Part shown: one piece after another, positions 35,552 to 45,443 of the stretch
Layout: each line of letters begins with the position of its first letter
Position numbering within the stretch: position 1 is the first letter of the stretch
Source of the DNA: Candidatus Dependentiae bacterium
GTDB taxonomy: Bacteria; Babelota; Babeliae; Babelales; RVW-14
Assembly: GCA_018266175.1 (NCBI GenBank)
Contig: JAFEAY010000009.1
Location: 1 to 64,000 of the forward strand
DNA length: 64,000 bases
Direction of reading: 5' to 3'
Position numbers and translations under genes: made by a program
Notes under the pieces: generated by a model
The model's database searches: none
Told to the model about the DNA's origin: nothing
Seen by the model: the letters and a program-made list of their open reading frames with translations, nothing else

Positions 35552-36570
35552 TACTCCTCCAATTGTTCAACAACCTTTTTCACCAACTCAATATCCTTTT
35601 TGGCAACAATCAAAAGCGTGTCATCGGTCTCCACCAAGCAGATATCACTCACACCAACGCAAGCAACAATTTTTTTTGAAGAGCAGATAATGTTATTGAG
35701 CGAGTCAACCGTGATAACTCGAGAGCTTTTAGAACTTCCATAGCGCTGCTCAAGCTCCAAAAATGTTTGCATATTGCCAACATCGTGCCATGCAGAAGTC
35801 CATGGAAAAACAATAACATTCTTACTTTTTTCAAGGACAGCAACGTCAAGAGAAATTGAGGCAATTTTTTCATAGGCAGTAGCAATGTCTTGCTCAAGCA
35901 TCAACGCATGGTAAAGGTCAGGCGCATGCTGCTCATATTCCTGCAAAAAAGAAGAAAGCTTGCCCATAATAATACCCATATTCCAAAAATAATTTCCTTG
36001 ATCAAGATACACTTGTGCTGTTTTTTGATCGGGCTTTTCATGAAACTTGGTAACTTTGACAAAACCTGATTTTACTTGTTGCTCGCCCTGAATATAGCCA
36101 TATCCTGTTGCAGAAAATGTTGGTTGAGCTCCAAAAATTGCAAGGCTCTCTTGATCGGCAATGATATCAAGTGCATTGAGGCATTCGGTTAGGAATTTAC
36201 CCGTATCGGGAATAAAATGATCCGAAGGAAGAACAACAACAAGCGCATCATCTTCTAGCTCTGCTAAATATGCCAAAACCGCCATAAGCGCTGGCGCGGT
36301 ATTGCGCGATGCAGGCTCTGCAAAAACAGCGCCAACAGAATCACCAACCACCTGCATAACTGCATCTTCGTATCGCTCATGTGTTACTACAATAATATCT
36401 TCGGGTCCTTGCGTAAGCGGTGTAATACGATCAACGGTCTGCTCAAGGAGCGAAGTCTCATTTAAAAATGGGATAAGCTGCTTTGGTCTGTCCGGACTAC
36501 TCAGAGGCCAAAGGCGTGCACCACTGCCTCCAGCAAGAATAACAAAATAGGTCTTTAATTTTTTAATCAT
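35551..36570 (-). CDS. manC: Mannose-1-phosphate guanylyltransferase
   Basis: This enzyme makes GDP-mannose from mannose-1-phosphate and GTP. The nucleotide-binding loop is VILAGGSGARLWPLSSPDRP (10-29) and is followed by PKQLIPF. Further motifs are VLPSDHFIPD (near 116), GYGYIQGEQ, VTKFHEKPD and YFWNMGIIMGK. The 339 residues are the catalytic domain without the C-terminal phosphomannose isomerase cupin found in fused forms. GDP-mannose would feed the surrounding glycosyltransferases. It lies between its paralog (16 bases upstream) and the coupled GT-C gene. Confidence 0.94.
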   Translation of the reverse strand: MIKKLKTYFVILAGGSGARLWPLSSPDRPKQLIPFLNETSLLEQTVDRITPLTQGPEDIIVVTHERYEDAVMQVVGDSVGAVFAEPASRNTAPALMAVLAYLAELEDDALVVVLPSDHFIPDTGKFLTECLNALDIIADQESLAIFGAQPTFSATGYGYIQGEQQVKSGFVKVTKFHEKPDQKTAQVYLDQGNYFWNMGIIMGKLSSFLQEYEQHAPDLYHALMLEQDIATAYEKIASISLDVAVLEKSKNVIVFPWTSAWHDVGNMQTFLELEQRYGSSKSSRVITVDSLNNIICSSKKIVACVGVSDICLVETDDTLLIVAKKDIELVKKVVEQLEE

Positions 36571-36586
36571 GATGTCTCAATAGTTT

Positions 36587-37708
36587 TTAATTACGTGATT
36601 CTTTGTTTTGCTGTTCAATACGCTCAACAATTTTTTTTACAAGTTCTACATCTTTTTGCGCAACAATAAGCAGTTCTTTTTCGGTCTCAACAATACACAG
36701 GTCATGAACGCCAACACATGCAACCGTTTTTTTAGAAGAAACTAAATTATTAGAAGCATTAACGCTTATAACATTTGAGGCATCTTCAGGGGCATACCGT
36801 TGATGTAATTCCAAAAACAAATGAATATTTCCTACGTCATACCATTCATGAGCCCACGGCAACACCACAATATTTTTACATTTCTCAAGCATCGCAACAT
36901 CAATAGAGACAGGAGCAATCTGTTCATATGCAGCATGCATGTCTGTCGCGTGCATGATCGTTTCAAAAAGTTCTGGGGCATGCGCTTTAAATTCTTGTAT
37001 AAATGTTGAAACCTTGCCAACAACAATCCCCATGTTCCAGAAATAATTTCCTGCTTCTAGATATTTTTGAGCTGCCGTTTGATTTGGCTTTTCATGAAAC
37101 TGTTGAACCTTAAAACATCCAGGATTTATTTGATCTCCAGCTTGAATATAACCATATCCAGTTGCAGGATATGTTGGATAAACTCCCAAAATAGCAAGTG
37201 ATTGCTGTTGCACTGCGGCATCAACTGCTTGTTCAAGTAATGTAAGAAATTGAGCTTGATGAGGAATAAAATGATCAGCCCAAAGAACTACAATAACTGG
37301 GTCTTGATCGTTTTGGGAAAGATTTTTTAGTGCTTGCAACAATGCTGGTCCAGTATTACGCGATATCGGTTCTGTAACAATCGATCCCGTCAGTTCTCCA
37401 ACATCCCGTACAATATCATCACGATATCGCTCAAGGGTAACGACCATAACATCTTGAGGACTTTTTATTATGGGTGCTAGGCGCTGAATAGTTTGCTTAA
37501 GCAATGACGCAGAGCCCAGAAACGGAATAAACTGTTTAGGCTTCTCCGGACTACTCAGTGGCCACAAGCGATAGCCTCCACCACCGGCGAAAACAACATA
37601 TTTAATTGGTTGATTTTTAAGCGAAGAATCTGCATTCAACGAGCATGTGTTAATAAATACGATACAGAGTAAAGCAGATGCAATAATATTATGTATTAAA
37701 ATCTTCAT
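36587..37708 (-). CDS. ManC paralog with an N-terminal signal-type extension
   Basis: The protein has 373 residues and is a close paralog of the next gene (GYGYIQAGDQ, VQQFHEKPNQ, YFWNMGIVVGK, VLWADHFIPH). Two features differ. It begins with about 27 extra residues that read as a signal peptide (MKILIHNIIASALLCIVFIN, then TCSLNADSS). Its nucleotide loop is VVFAGGGGYRLWPLSSPEKP, with Gly-Tyr where ManC has Ser-Gly-Ala-Arg spacing. The catalytic region is otherwise intact, so activity is plausible. A secreted nucleotide-sugar synthase would lack GTP outside the cytoplasm, so either the hydrophobic segment is an anchor facing inward or the protein has another role. Confidence 0.85.
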   Translation of the reverse strand: MKILIHNIIASALLCIVFINTCSLNADSSLKNQPIKYVVFAGGGGYRLWPLSSPEKPKQFIPFLGSASLLKQTIQRLAPIIKSPQDVMVVTLERYRDDIVRDVGELTGSIVTEPISRNTGPALLQALKNLSQNDQDPVIVVLWADHFIPHQAQFLTLLEQAVDAAVQQQSLAILGVYPTYPATGYGYIQAGDQINPGCFKVQQFHEKPNQTAAQKYLEAGNYFWNMGIVVGKVSTFIQEFKAHAPELFETIMHATDMHAAYEQIAPVSIDVAMLEKCKNIVVLPWAHEWYDVGNIHLFLELHQRYAPEDASNVISVNASNNLVSSKKTVACVGVHDLCIVETEKELLIVAQKDVELVKKIVERIEQQNKESRN

Positions 37709-37729
37709 ACCACTCTCCTCTTTTTTAGT

Positions 37730-39049
37730 TCAAGATTTTTCACTAGAAGAAGCAAGGCGCCCTTGTGCTTTAGTCGTCAAAGCCCAGATTCCAAGTGATG
37801 CAAGCACTATCAAAACAAATTCGAATAACATACGAAAACGAGCGCAGCCATCATGGCCAGTAATCAATGAAAAGTAAGCCAAATAAGTGGTAAATAACCA
37901 AAGTAAATTCCAACGATGATTCTTTATCAACCAAAGCATGCCAATAAAACACAAAAGTAATCGCAGTAATGACCAAAATATTTCCAAGTAGCCAACCACC
38001 ACAACCCAGCTTTGAGTTACACCCGATGTAATATAAGCATGTACACGCTGCGCAACAGAACCCTTGGTCTTGAAATAAGAAACATCACCACCATGTACAG
38101 AGGGCTCGACCAAAACTTTAAGATTGGTTGTAAATAAACCAAGCCAGGTTTTAGAAACATTTTTAAGCCACACACCGATAAAAAGACGCGGTGCATGGCA
38201 TAGCTCAAGAATAAATTTTTTATGAACATCCAATTCGGAAAGTGTGCGCAACTGTTCGCGCTCAAAATTTTGGTCGGTCCCATTTTTATGCGCAAGAACA
38301 TTGGGAAAGAACCAGTAAAAAGTATTTTCGTGATCAAGCGCACTCACGTACCACCGCCCAAACGTTACTTTGTTATGGAGCATGTAGCCAGCAATCGGAA
38401 GATAAAATGCAGCACACCAGAGGGCCGTAATTCCAAAAAACTTTTTGAATGATTTATTTTTTCCAACCAAAAATAAAGGGAGTAAAAGAGGCCAGAAGTA
38501 AAATGCCGCCGGCTTGATGAGTACGGAAATGCCTAAAATGAAACCTGCTTGAACAAGAATAATTAAACGCTGAGTACCAAGATAGGTAACAAAGCGATGA
38601 AAAAAAAGCACAAGAAAAAAGGTCAGCCACAGTTCAGCAAGTAAAAATTGAGCAAATATCAAAAAGCCAAGGTTCACCGTTGCCAATAAATAAGCAATCA
38701 CGCCAACCGTATTGTTGGCAATTTTTCGTCCAATATCAAAAAGAAGTAACGCTATGATGAGTGCAAGCAAAACTTGAATAATAATTACCCAAGTATAAAT
38801 CAATCCAAAGAGCTTAAATAGAAGCGCGAGAATCAACGCATAGCCTAATGTATAATATGGATACCGTGCGGCATCTGGCCATGCAAAGCTGTTGTTCTGA
38901 ACAAACAATTGCGCGTTAGCAAGATAAGCCTTTGAGTCAACATCTTGGTGTGGATCAGCACCGGCAACATGCTGATATAAAAAAAGCGATGCACTACAAA
39001 AAAATAGTGCACCTACAATGATCCAAAAAAAAATAATACTCTTCTTCAT
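37730..39049 (-). CDS. Polytopic GT39-like membrane glycosyltransferase
   Basis: Translation starts at the ATG at 39049, which overlaps the asnB stop (ATGA), so the two are coupled. The 439 residues include 10-11 membrane helices. A first-loop acidic motif (DPHQDVDSKAYLANAQ, near 34-49) followed by ARYPYYTLGYALILA matches the plan of the dolichyl-phosphate-mannose transferase (GT39/ArnT-like) family. The order acid motif, PxYPxGY, then helices is shared with the paralogs at 42524, 46356 and 53299. The donor is probably a polyprenyl-phosphate sugar; the acceptor is unknown. Confidence 0.82.
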   Translation of the reverse strand: MKKSIIFFWIIVGALFFCSASLFLYQHVAGADPHQDVDSKAYLANAQLFVQNNSFAWPDAARYPYYTLGYALILALLFKLFGLIYTWVIIIQVLLALIIALLLFDIGRKIANNTVGVIAYLLATVNLGFLIFAQFLLAELWLTFFLVLFFHRFVTYLGTQRLIILVQAGFILGISVLIKPAAFYFWPLLLPLFLVGKNKSFKKFFGITALWCAAFYLPIAGYMLHNKVTFGRWYVSALDHENTFYWFFPNVLAHKNGTDQNFEREQLRTLSELDVHKKFILELCHAPRLFIGVWLKNVSKTWLGLFTTNLKVLVEPSVHGGDVSYFKTKGSVAQRVHAYITSGVTQSWVVVVGYLEIFWSLLRLLLCFIGMLWLIKNHRWNLLWLFTTYLAYFSLITGHDGCARFRMLFEFVLIVLASLGIWALTTKAQGRLASSSEKS

Positions 39050-40992
39050 CGCACAGCCCAAAGATTTTGTAATACCCATTGCTGGACCGCAGAGCTTGCC
39101 TGGCTATTTTTGTATGCCTTACCAAGATTTAAAACAGCTGGCAAAAAGAGGTCCTGTTTTTTTTGCATACTTAACTGCTTAAAATATGGAGGAAAAAATT
39201 CGCCATTGGTGAACCACTGCATCGTTGGAGCCGCAAAGCCGACTTTGGGTCTATTAACAATCACATCGGGCAAGATGCCTTGAGCAATTTTTTTGAGCAG
39301 ATATTTTAGGGTATTATTTTTAAATTTGAGGCTCGCTGGAACATGATACATAAATTCAACCAGCTTATAATCAAGAAAAGGCTCCCTCGCTTCAACACTT
39401 GCAGCCATCGACATTTTATCCGCACGCATGAGCAATAATTCCGGCAGCCGCTGTTTAAGCTCCAAATAGAACATGCTCTTGCAAAAATCTGCCCCTGGGT
39501 CGAGTGCATACAAACGAGCAAGATGATGATCAACAATAGAAAATGCATCATATGTTTGGCGTAAGTGCGGATATATCTTTGCAACGACATCATCGTGCTC
39601 AGATTTAAACCGTAATGATGCGGCATCTTTGACTATGGCGCGTTTTTGCTCTTCATTAAACCCAATTGCACCACCCCAAAAAAGAGGTCGCTGCGATGCC
39701 CAATTGGTGAGTAACTCACGGCGAGCAAGATTTGGTATAAATGGCCTGCCAACCGAGCCAAGAATTTTTCTTAAAAATTGAGGGATAAATGATTGCGTTG
39801 GTTTCCAAAAAAGATCGTAAACCTTTTTGTATTGTGCATAAACTGGATACCCAAAAAAGAGCTCATCAGCCCCTTCGCCAACTTGAGCAACCGTTACTCC
39901 TGATTCTTTTGCTAACTTGGAAACATAATAAAATGGAATACAAACACTATCTGCAAGGGGCTCATCCAAGTGGTAAACCATCTTTTCATAAAAATCAAAA
40001 GCCTCTTTTTCAGAAATTATTATTTCGTGATGCTGCGTTCCAAAGCGTTGCGCAATAATGCGAGCCCATTTAAGTTCATTATTTTCATCGCCCTGGAAAG
40101 CAACCGTAAATGTTTTAACACGGTCAACAAATTGAGACATAAAAGCAACATTGAGACTGGAGTCGATACCTCCGGAGAGAAACGCACCAAATGGAACATC
40201 CGATACCATGCGCTTTTGTGTTGCATTAATCAGAAGCTGCTGAATGCGATCAAGACAAAAAGATTCATCGGAAAACTCTTTACGCTCACGTGAAGTTATT
40301 GACGTAACAGGCGAATACCATTCATTGTAATAAATATTGCGATGAATATCGACCCGAGCAAAAAAGCCTGCGGGCAACTTGTAAACGTTTTTATAAATAG
40401 TGTACGGAGCTGGGGCAACCATAAAAGTAAGATAATGATACATTGCAAGCGAGCAAAGCTCTTTGTTCATCCACGGCAACTCCCAAAGCGCTTTAATTTC
40501 TGAAGCAAAACTGAGAACTCCTCCTTGGAGCGAGAAGTAAAGAGGCTTAACGCCAATACGATCACGTACCAAAAAAAGTTCTTGCTTACGCAAGTCGTAC
40601 AATGCAAATGCAAACATTCCATCAAGCTTGTAGAGAACGTCTATTCCCCACTCTTTATAGCCATTGATGATTGTTTCAGTATCAGAATTTGAAAAAAAAG
40701 AATGACCGGCGTTCTCGAGCTCACGACGCAATCCTTGGTAGTTGTAAATTTCTCCATTAAAAACAACAATCACCGACTGGTCACGATCCATCATAGGTTG
40801 GCGACCAGCGTCTGAAAGATCAATAATTTTGAGTCGGCTAAAGGCCAGGCCAAGGCCGTGAATATCCGATTTCCAAATCTCATGATCATCTGGACCACGA
40901 TGAACCAATTGTTGCTGCATTAGCCCAAGAAGCCGTTCATCAAGATTAAAACCTTGTTGCCCCATATTTAAAAAGCCCGCAATTCCGCACAT
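39046..40992 (-). CDS. asnB: Glutamine-hydrolysing asparagine synthetase B
   Basis: AsnB converts aspartate to asparagine using glutamine and ATP. Paralogs in glycan loci amidate sugar acids or peptides. The ATG at 40992 has GGAG seven bases upstream and puts the catalytic Cys directly after Met (MCGIAGFLNMG), as required. The frame begins two codons earlier at a TTG. The N-terminal glutaminase domain has RLKIIDLSDAGRQPM, FNGEIYNY and DGMFAFALYD. The synthetase domain has the PP-loop FGAFLSGGIDSS (near 260) and VGEGADELFFGY. The length of about 648 residues is usual for the version found in polysaccharide clusters. Confidence 0.95.
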   Translation of the reverse strand: MCGIAGFLNMGQQGFNLDERLLGLMQQQLVHRGPDDHEIWKSDIHGLGLAFSRLKIIDLSDAGRQPMMDRDQSVIVVFNGEIYNYQGLRRELENAGHSFFSNSDTETIINGYKEWGIDVLYKLDGMFAFALYDLRKQELFLVRDRIGVKPLYFSLQGGVLSFASEIKALWELPWMNKELCSLAMYHYLTFMVAPAPYTIYKNVYKLPAGFFARVDIHRNIYYNEWYSPVTSITSRERKEFSDESFCLDRIQQLLINATQKRMVSDVPFGAFLSGGIDSSLNVAFMSQFVDRVKTFTVAFQGDENNELKWARIIAQRFGTQHHEIIISEKEAFDFYEKMVYHLDEPLADSVCIPFYYVSKLAKESGVTVAQVGEGADELFFGYPVYAQYKKVYDLFWKPTQSFIPQFLRKILGSVGRPFIPNLARRELLTNWASQRPLFWGGAIGFNEEQKRAIVKDAASLRFKSEHDDVVAKIYPHLRQTYDAFSIVDHHLARLYALDPGADFCKSMFYLELKQRLPELLLMRADKMSMAASVEAREPFLDYKLVEFMYHVPASLKFKNNTLKYLLKKIAQGILPDVIVNRPKVGFAAPTMQWFTNGEFFPPYFKQLSMQKKQDLFLPAVLNLGKAYKNSQASSAVQQWVLQNLWAVR

Positions 40993-41015
40993 GAGCAAAC
41001 TCCAAAAAAAAGAGC

Positions 41016-42455
41016 CTAGAGCATAAACGTTGATTCTACCGGCTTATCATGCCTTAAAGGCATTTTTTGTTCTTGATCAATAACTTTTTCAACCGCTGCC
41101 ATAGCAGAAAGCGCTGCAACATCCATGTTATTATAACGATGCATGCCATTTCGCCCCATGAGCTGCAAGTTTTCAAATTTTGCCAAGTAATCCAAAACTT
41201 TTGAAAGATACTCTTTGTATCGTTCATTATAAACCGGATAAGCCTCAGCGGTACGCATTACCATGCCGTCGGTAATTGCAGTTGATTTTACAAGGCCAAT
41301 TTTTTCAAGCTCACTTTTGCCAATTTCAATGAGTTCATAGTCCGATTTAAACCAGAATGGTTCATCAACAAAAGCAAAATACTCCAAGCTCAATGCAGTA
41401 AGCGATGGATCATCAACCATCTTAATTGAGAAGTTATTCATGTTGCCAATCCGCCCCATGCGTACCTCTTTTTCATGAATATAGAGCCAATGATCAGGGC
41501 AAACTTGAGCTTTTTTAACAACCAAATTAACAGTAATAAGACCTCGATACATAAGCGCTTTTGCGGCATGGGCAATATCCGGATGCGGCAATGGGTCCAT
41601 TGCAAGAATGAGTGATCGCAAAGGCATGGTTGAGAAAAAGTAGTCGGCTTCGTGGTAGTGCAACTTTTGAGAACCACCTTCACGAGCAAGACTACGTTTG
41701 ACCGTTGCAATACGCAGAATTTTTTTATGATCATGCTCAACTCGCACAACATCCTGGTCAAGTTGAAGCGAGCCACTTTCATGAGCCACTACCTTTTGTG
41801 CCACTTTTTCCCAAAGCGTTCCAGCTCCTTTTGATGGATAGTAAAAAGTGTCACTAATCGTTCGTGGTGCATTTTTTTTGAACCAGCGACCAAAGAATGC
41901 GTAAAAAATTGCCTTTGAAAGCGAGAAACCTTTGATACGTTGCGCCGCCCAATCGGCAGAGATAGTATTACAAGCAATGCCCCATACTTTTTCAGTATAT
42001 GTTTTGAAGAAGATACTGAAAAGGCGGTAGCCAAATTTATTGGTTACCCAATCTTGGAATGAACGGATTTCAGTAATCGGAAATACACGATACCACAGAT
42101 AACTTAGAATACTGCGCAAGCACTCAAATGGATTAAGACCAGTAATAACATTAAGCGGCTCAAGAGGATAATTAAAAAAATGTTTTTTATAAAAAATTCG
42201 GGTGTAACGTTTATGCTTGATAAAATCACCCTGCATTAAATCTTCCCACCACTGCTGAATTTTTGGTGAGTCGGTAATAAAGTGATGCGGGCCGATGTCG
42301 TATTTACACCCTTTGTAGGTTGTTGTTTTTGCAAGCCCACCAACAACATGGTCACGCTCTAAAACTGTAACTGCAAAATTTTCCGTTTTTAAAAGCTCAA
42401 CACCTGCGGTTAACCCTGCAGGTCCAGCACCTATGATCACTGCATGTTTTTTCAT
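41016..42455 (-). CDS. FAD-dependent UDP-galactopyranose-mutase-like oxidoreductase
   Basis: The 479 residues begin with a dinucleotide fold, AVIIGAGPAGLTAGVELL, then LERDHVVGGLAKT and KYDIGPHHFIT. This pattern is shared by UDP-galactopyranose mutases, protoporphyrinogen oxidase-like and NAD(P)-binding amine-oxidase-like flavoproteins of polysaccharide loci. The aromatic residues and TEKVWGIACNTISADWAAQR in the middle support the glycan-associated group. I chose the ATG at 42455 because AGGA precedes it and it begins at the fold. It lies 24 bases ahead of asnB in the same direction. The precise substrate is uncertain. Confidence 0.82.
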   Translation of the reverse strand: MKKHAVIIGAGPAGLTAGVELLKTENFAVTVLERDHVVGGLAKTTTYKGCKYDIGPHHFITDSPKIQQWWEDLMQGDFIKHKRYTRIFYKKHFFNYPLEPLNVITGLNPFECLRSILSYLWYRVFPITEIRSFQDWVTNKFGYRLFSIFFKTYTEKVWGIACNTISADWAAQRIKGFSLSKAIFYAFFGRWFKKNAPRTISDTFYYPSKGAGTLWEKVAQKVVAHESGSLQLDQDVVRVEHDHKKILRIATVKRSLAREGGSQKLHYHEADYFFSTMPLRSLILAMDPLPHPDIAHAAKALMYRGLITVNLVVKKAQVCPDHWLYIHEKEVRMGRIGNMNNFSIKMVDDPSLTALSLEYFAFVDEPFWFKSDYELIEIGKSELEKIGLVKSTAITDGMVMRTAEAYPVYNERYKEYLSKVLDYLAKFENLQLMGRNGMHRYNNMDVAALSAMAAVEKVIDQEQKMPLRHDKPVESTFML

Positions 42456-42523
42456 TATCCTACTCTCTTTCATGTTTATGTTCAGAACAACTCCTTAAAA
42501 TTGCATCTAAACTCATAAACTTC

Positions 42524-43873
42524 TCACTTTTTTATCCTCAGCACATCCACCCAAAATGCCATCGCTAACATAGTGAAAAAATGATCAATTGGCAAACGAA
42601 GCCGAGCAAATCCACAGGCACACGACAGAACTAAAAATAACAAAATAAATGGCATAAGTCTGATTACATTACCAAACCATTCAGAATAAAACAAAGATCT
42701 TATTCCATATCCAAAAAATCCAATAAGTACAAAGAACCAGATGGCCAATTCAAAATAAATAAAAAAGCGAATACATGTATTGTGCACTTCTGGAAATAGA
42801 AATCGCTTGACCATTGATAACAGGCTTCGATGCTCGTCATATACCGGCAACTCACCGCGCTGTTCGATAACTAAAAGTTCAGATGAATATAACGAAAACG
42901 TTGTCTTGAAAATATTTATAAAACAGTGTTTAAAACTATTCATCCAATTTTGATTAAAATAATGAAGCGCAACTTTTTCTAAAATAGCAGATTCTTGCGC
43001 TTGATTAAGTGGCTCTTCTTGCAAAATTTGAGCACATGCAAGTTCTCGATTTGCGTGCTCCTGGACCAGCTCTTTTGCTTGCGTATATGAAATGTGGCTA
43101 TTGGCCATAGCGAGGCGCACAGCACTATGATTCAGAAAATGTGGCCCCGAAAGTGTATGAAAAATCAACGCGCCTGTGAGCAGGTAGTTGCGCAGGAGCC
43201 ACCAGCCTGCAACGACAAGCCAGCCTGTGAAGAGTGCGCCGTAGCTCCGTAAATAATTTTTCCACGAGCTATTGCACTCGAACAAGAGTAACCCAAGACT
43301 AAAAATCAAAGCATAATGACCCACAGGGCGAATGAGCGATGCAATGCCCAACATGAGACCCGCGAGGAATAATCTCTTGCTCAAAAAACAAATCAAAAAC
43401 AGCAAGAAAAAAATACAAAATAATGTCTCAGCCATAAGCAAATTTGCATAGATTAAATAGCCCGCATGGACCGATGCAACCAGAGCACTCAAATAGGCAA
43501 CCATCAAGCCCGCAGGAAATAAAATGCGAGCAAGAAGGAAAATTAAAACGGGAATCAAACTCCCCACAACCCCCTGTACTACCAAAGCAACAACCGGATT
43601 AACTCCAACACAAAAATAACAAAGCGCAAGAAAAAATGGGTACCCAGGAAGACGGTAAAAGTAAGCGGCACCATCAGCCCCCACAAATCCTAAGCCATGA
43701 GCAAGCGACTGAGCAAGTGTATGATAATGCCCGGAGTCAAACATCGTCATGCAGGGGTTGTATTGAAAGTAGAAAAAGAGCGCACAAAGGCGTAGAAACA
43801 CTGAAAGCGTAAAAAGAATCAATAAGAATTTTTTGTGCTTTTTTAGCGGCTCAAAGCAAGTGAGCAAACCCAT
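42524..43873 (-). CDS. Polytopic GT39-like membrane glycosyltransferase
   Basis: The protein has 449 residues and about 10-11 membrane helices. The diagnostic region is SGHYHTLAQSLAHGLGF, followed by AYFYRLPGYPFFLALCY, as in the paralogs at 46356 and 53299. Each also carries a soluble C-proximal block with FKTTFSLYSSELLVIEQ-type sequence (VKTVFGLYSAQLIFADT and LRTTLSLYSAELLYLES in the others). The function would be transfer of sugars from a polyprenyl carrier to lipid or protein acceptors at the outer face of the inner membrane. GAAGGGAG precedes the ATG. A hairpin lies between it and the upstream gene. Confidence 0.83.
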   Translation of the reverse strand: MGLLTCFEPLKKHKKFLLILFTLSVFLRLCALFFYFQYNPCMTMFDSGHYHTLAQSLAHGLGFVGADGAAYFYRLPGYPFFLALCYFCVGVNPVVALVVQGVVGSLIPVLIFLLARILFPAGLMVAYLSALVASVHAGYLIYANLLMAETLFCIFFLLFLICFLSKRLFLAGLMLGIASLIRPVGHYALIFSLGLLLFECNSSWKNYLRSYGALFTGWLVVAGWWLLRNYLLTGALIFHTLSGPHFLNHSAVRLAMANSHISYTQAKELVQEHANRELACAQILQEEPLNQAQESAILEKVALHYFNQNWMNSFKHCFINIFKTTFSLYSSELLVIEQRGELPVYDEHRSLLSMVKRFLFPEVHNTCIRFFIYFELAIWFFVLIGFFGYGIRSLFYSEWFGNVIRLMPFILLFLVLSCACGFARLRLPIDHFFTMLAMAFWVDVLRIKK

Positions 43874-43926
43874 AACTTCTCCCTTCTCTAGGGAAACATC
43901 GTAGCAATGAACAAGGAAAAATTAAA

Positions 43927-43952
43927 GCGGGGAGTTTTAAAAAACTCCCCGC
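43927..43952 (-). terminator. Intrinsic terminator of the gene at 43982-45433
   Basis: A perfect 12-bp stem (GCGGGGAGTTTT with AAAACTCCCCGC) around a 2-base centre lies 30 bases after the stop of the upstream minus-strand gene. A T/A-rich run follows on the minus strand. Confidence 0.8.
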
Positions 43953-43981
43953 AAAACGCTCTGTAAAAAAATTAGACTATT

Positions 43982-45433
43982 CTAAAAACCACCGTCGCTG
44001 TCATATTCAGCATCATCAACTTTTTCAAGTTTGTGAATATCACCAAAATACTCAGGCCATGATGCATACTTTTCAAACTCTGTAAGGACTTCATCGGTCT
44101 TTGGTTTACGAATTTCTGAATAATCACACGCTTGGCATGCGATAATTAATGATGACTCTGGATTCCACCAATTACCAAATCGTTCTGCAGGCCAACCTGC
44201 CAGAAGATTGTTAAATGTCATATATGATTTATGCATAACGCAACAAACCCAAATAGGTGATTGAAGCTGATCATCCTGCCACTCAGAGGCAATGTGCTTC
44301 ACTTTTTGCAGTATTGTTGAGAAACAAGGAAGCTTCTTTTTTCTATACATTTCCTGAATCTTACCTAACCACAAGGTTACAAGTTTTCTTTTGAGGTACC
44401 CGGCTGTACATGGTGTACACGAAGTAGCCTGCTCAATAACTTTGCTATCTGTTTGCACCGCTAATGCATTACGAGACGGTGAGCTTTTTTTCATATGCTC
44501 AATACAAGCAGCATCAACTTGCGCACGAAGATCAACAATCAACATGAGCATTAAGATATCTTTTAAATCTTGCGTTTCCATGCAGTAGATATCACTTTTC
44601 TGCAATCGATCAAATAAGTGACTACTCCACACAAGCAAAAGCGGTACATGGCCAAGACCAAACCCGTAGTGGCGCACCATGCTCACTGTTTCTGGCTCAG
44701 ACATTCGTTTAAGCGCATGGCTCATAAACTCACAAAAACGATAACTATCACAATGGGTAAAAACTTCTTTTTCTTGATTATCTCTAAAAGTAACGCGAAA
44801 TGATTGGGCTTGTTGAGTCTCTTCAGCATGATCACTTAAAATATCTACAAGCTCTTCCTCGAGAACTGCCTCAACCTTTGTTTCAAAGCTCTGATCTAGA
44901 GATACTGATTCTATGTGCTCTTCATGAGGCAAAGAATCATTGTTTGCAAGCACTTCTTGTTGATCTTTTGGTAAATCATCTTGAACTACTAAAGCTGACA
45001 TTTGAACATCTGAATGTTCCTGTTCAGAATCTACTTTTTCAATCAATTCAAGAGGTATCGAATCAATAGAGGGTACTGTTAAATCGGACTCAAGATTATT
45101 GTCATCTCCAGATGGCGCATTAACCAACAACATCGCTTGCAGTTGCTCTTGTTGCTTGTCGAGCTGCTCCTCAACAAGATCTTGGACATCACTTATTTCA
45201 AGCTTTTCAACAGAACTTGCAAGCACTTCGACAACCAGAGCATTGCTTATATCAGAAGGCGGCTGCTGTTGGGGCTGATTAGAATTATTTTCGACAACCT
45301 TTACTTGATCACTCTGCTGTTTTTCCTGATTGCTACCACGTTTTCTGACATAACCTTTTACTGCATAAACTTCATCAAAATGGCAAAGATGAACAATTCC
45401 AATACTCAATACAAGCATTATTAATTTTTTCAT
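43982..45433 (-). CDS. Secreted protein with acidic N-terminal half, unknown function
   Basis: The protein has 483 residues with a signal peptide (MKKLIMLVLSIGIVHLCHF). Residues about 30-205 are low-complexity, acidic and glutamine-rich, probably disordered or coiled. The C-terminal 280 residues look globular and have several Cys pairs (CTPCTAGYL, CQACDYSE, WVCCVM) that might bind metal or form disulfides. It ends in a very acidic tail. No family is recognised. It lies 10 bases after the gene at 45444-46307 in the same direction, so the two form an operon ended by the terminator at 43927. Confidence 0.75.
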   Translation of the reverse strand: MKKLIMLVLSIGIVHLCHFDEVYAVKGYVRKRGSNQEKQQSDQVKVVENNSNQPQQQPPSDISNALVVEVLASSVEKLEISDVQDLVEEQLDKQQEQLQAMLLVNAPSGDDNNLESDLTVPSIDSIPLELIEKVDSEQEHSDVQMSALVVQDDLPKDQQEVLANNDSLPHEEHIESVSLDQSFETKVEAVLEEELVDILSDHAEETQQAQSFRVTFRDNQEKEVFTHCDSYRFCEFMSHALKRMSEPETVSMVRHYGFGLGHVPLLLVWSSHLFDRLQKSDIYCMETQDLKDILMLMLIVDLRAQVDAACIEHMKKSSPSRNALAVQTDSKVIEQATSCTPCTAGYLKRKLVTLWLGKIQEMYRKKKLPCFSTILQKVKHIASEWQDDQLQSPIWVCCVMHKSYMTFNNLLAGWPAERFGNWWNPESSLIIACQACDYSEIRKPKTDEVLTEFEKYASWPEYFGDIHKLEKVDDAEYDSDGGF

Positions 45434-45443
45434 ATTTTAATCC

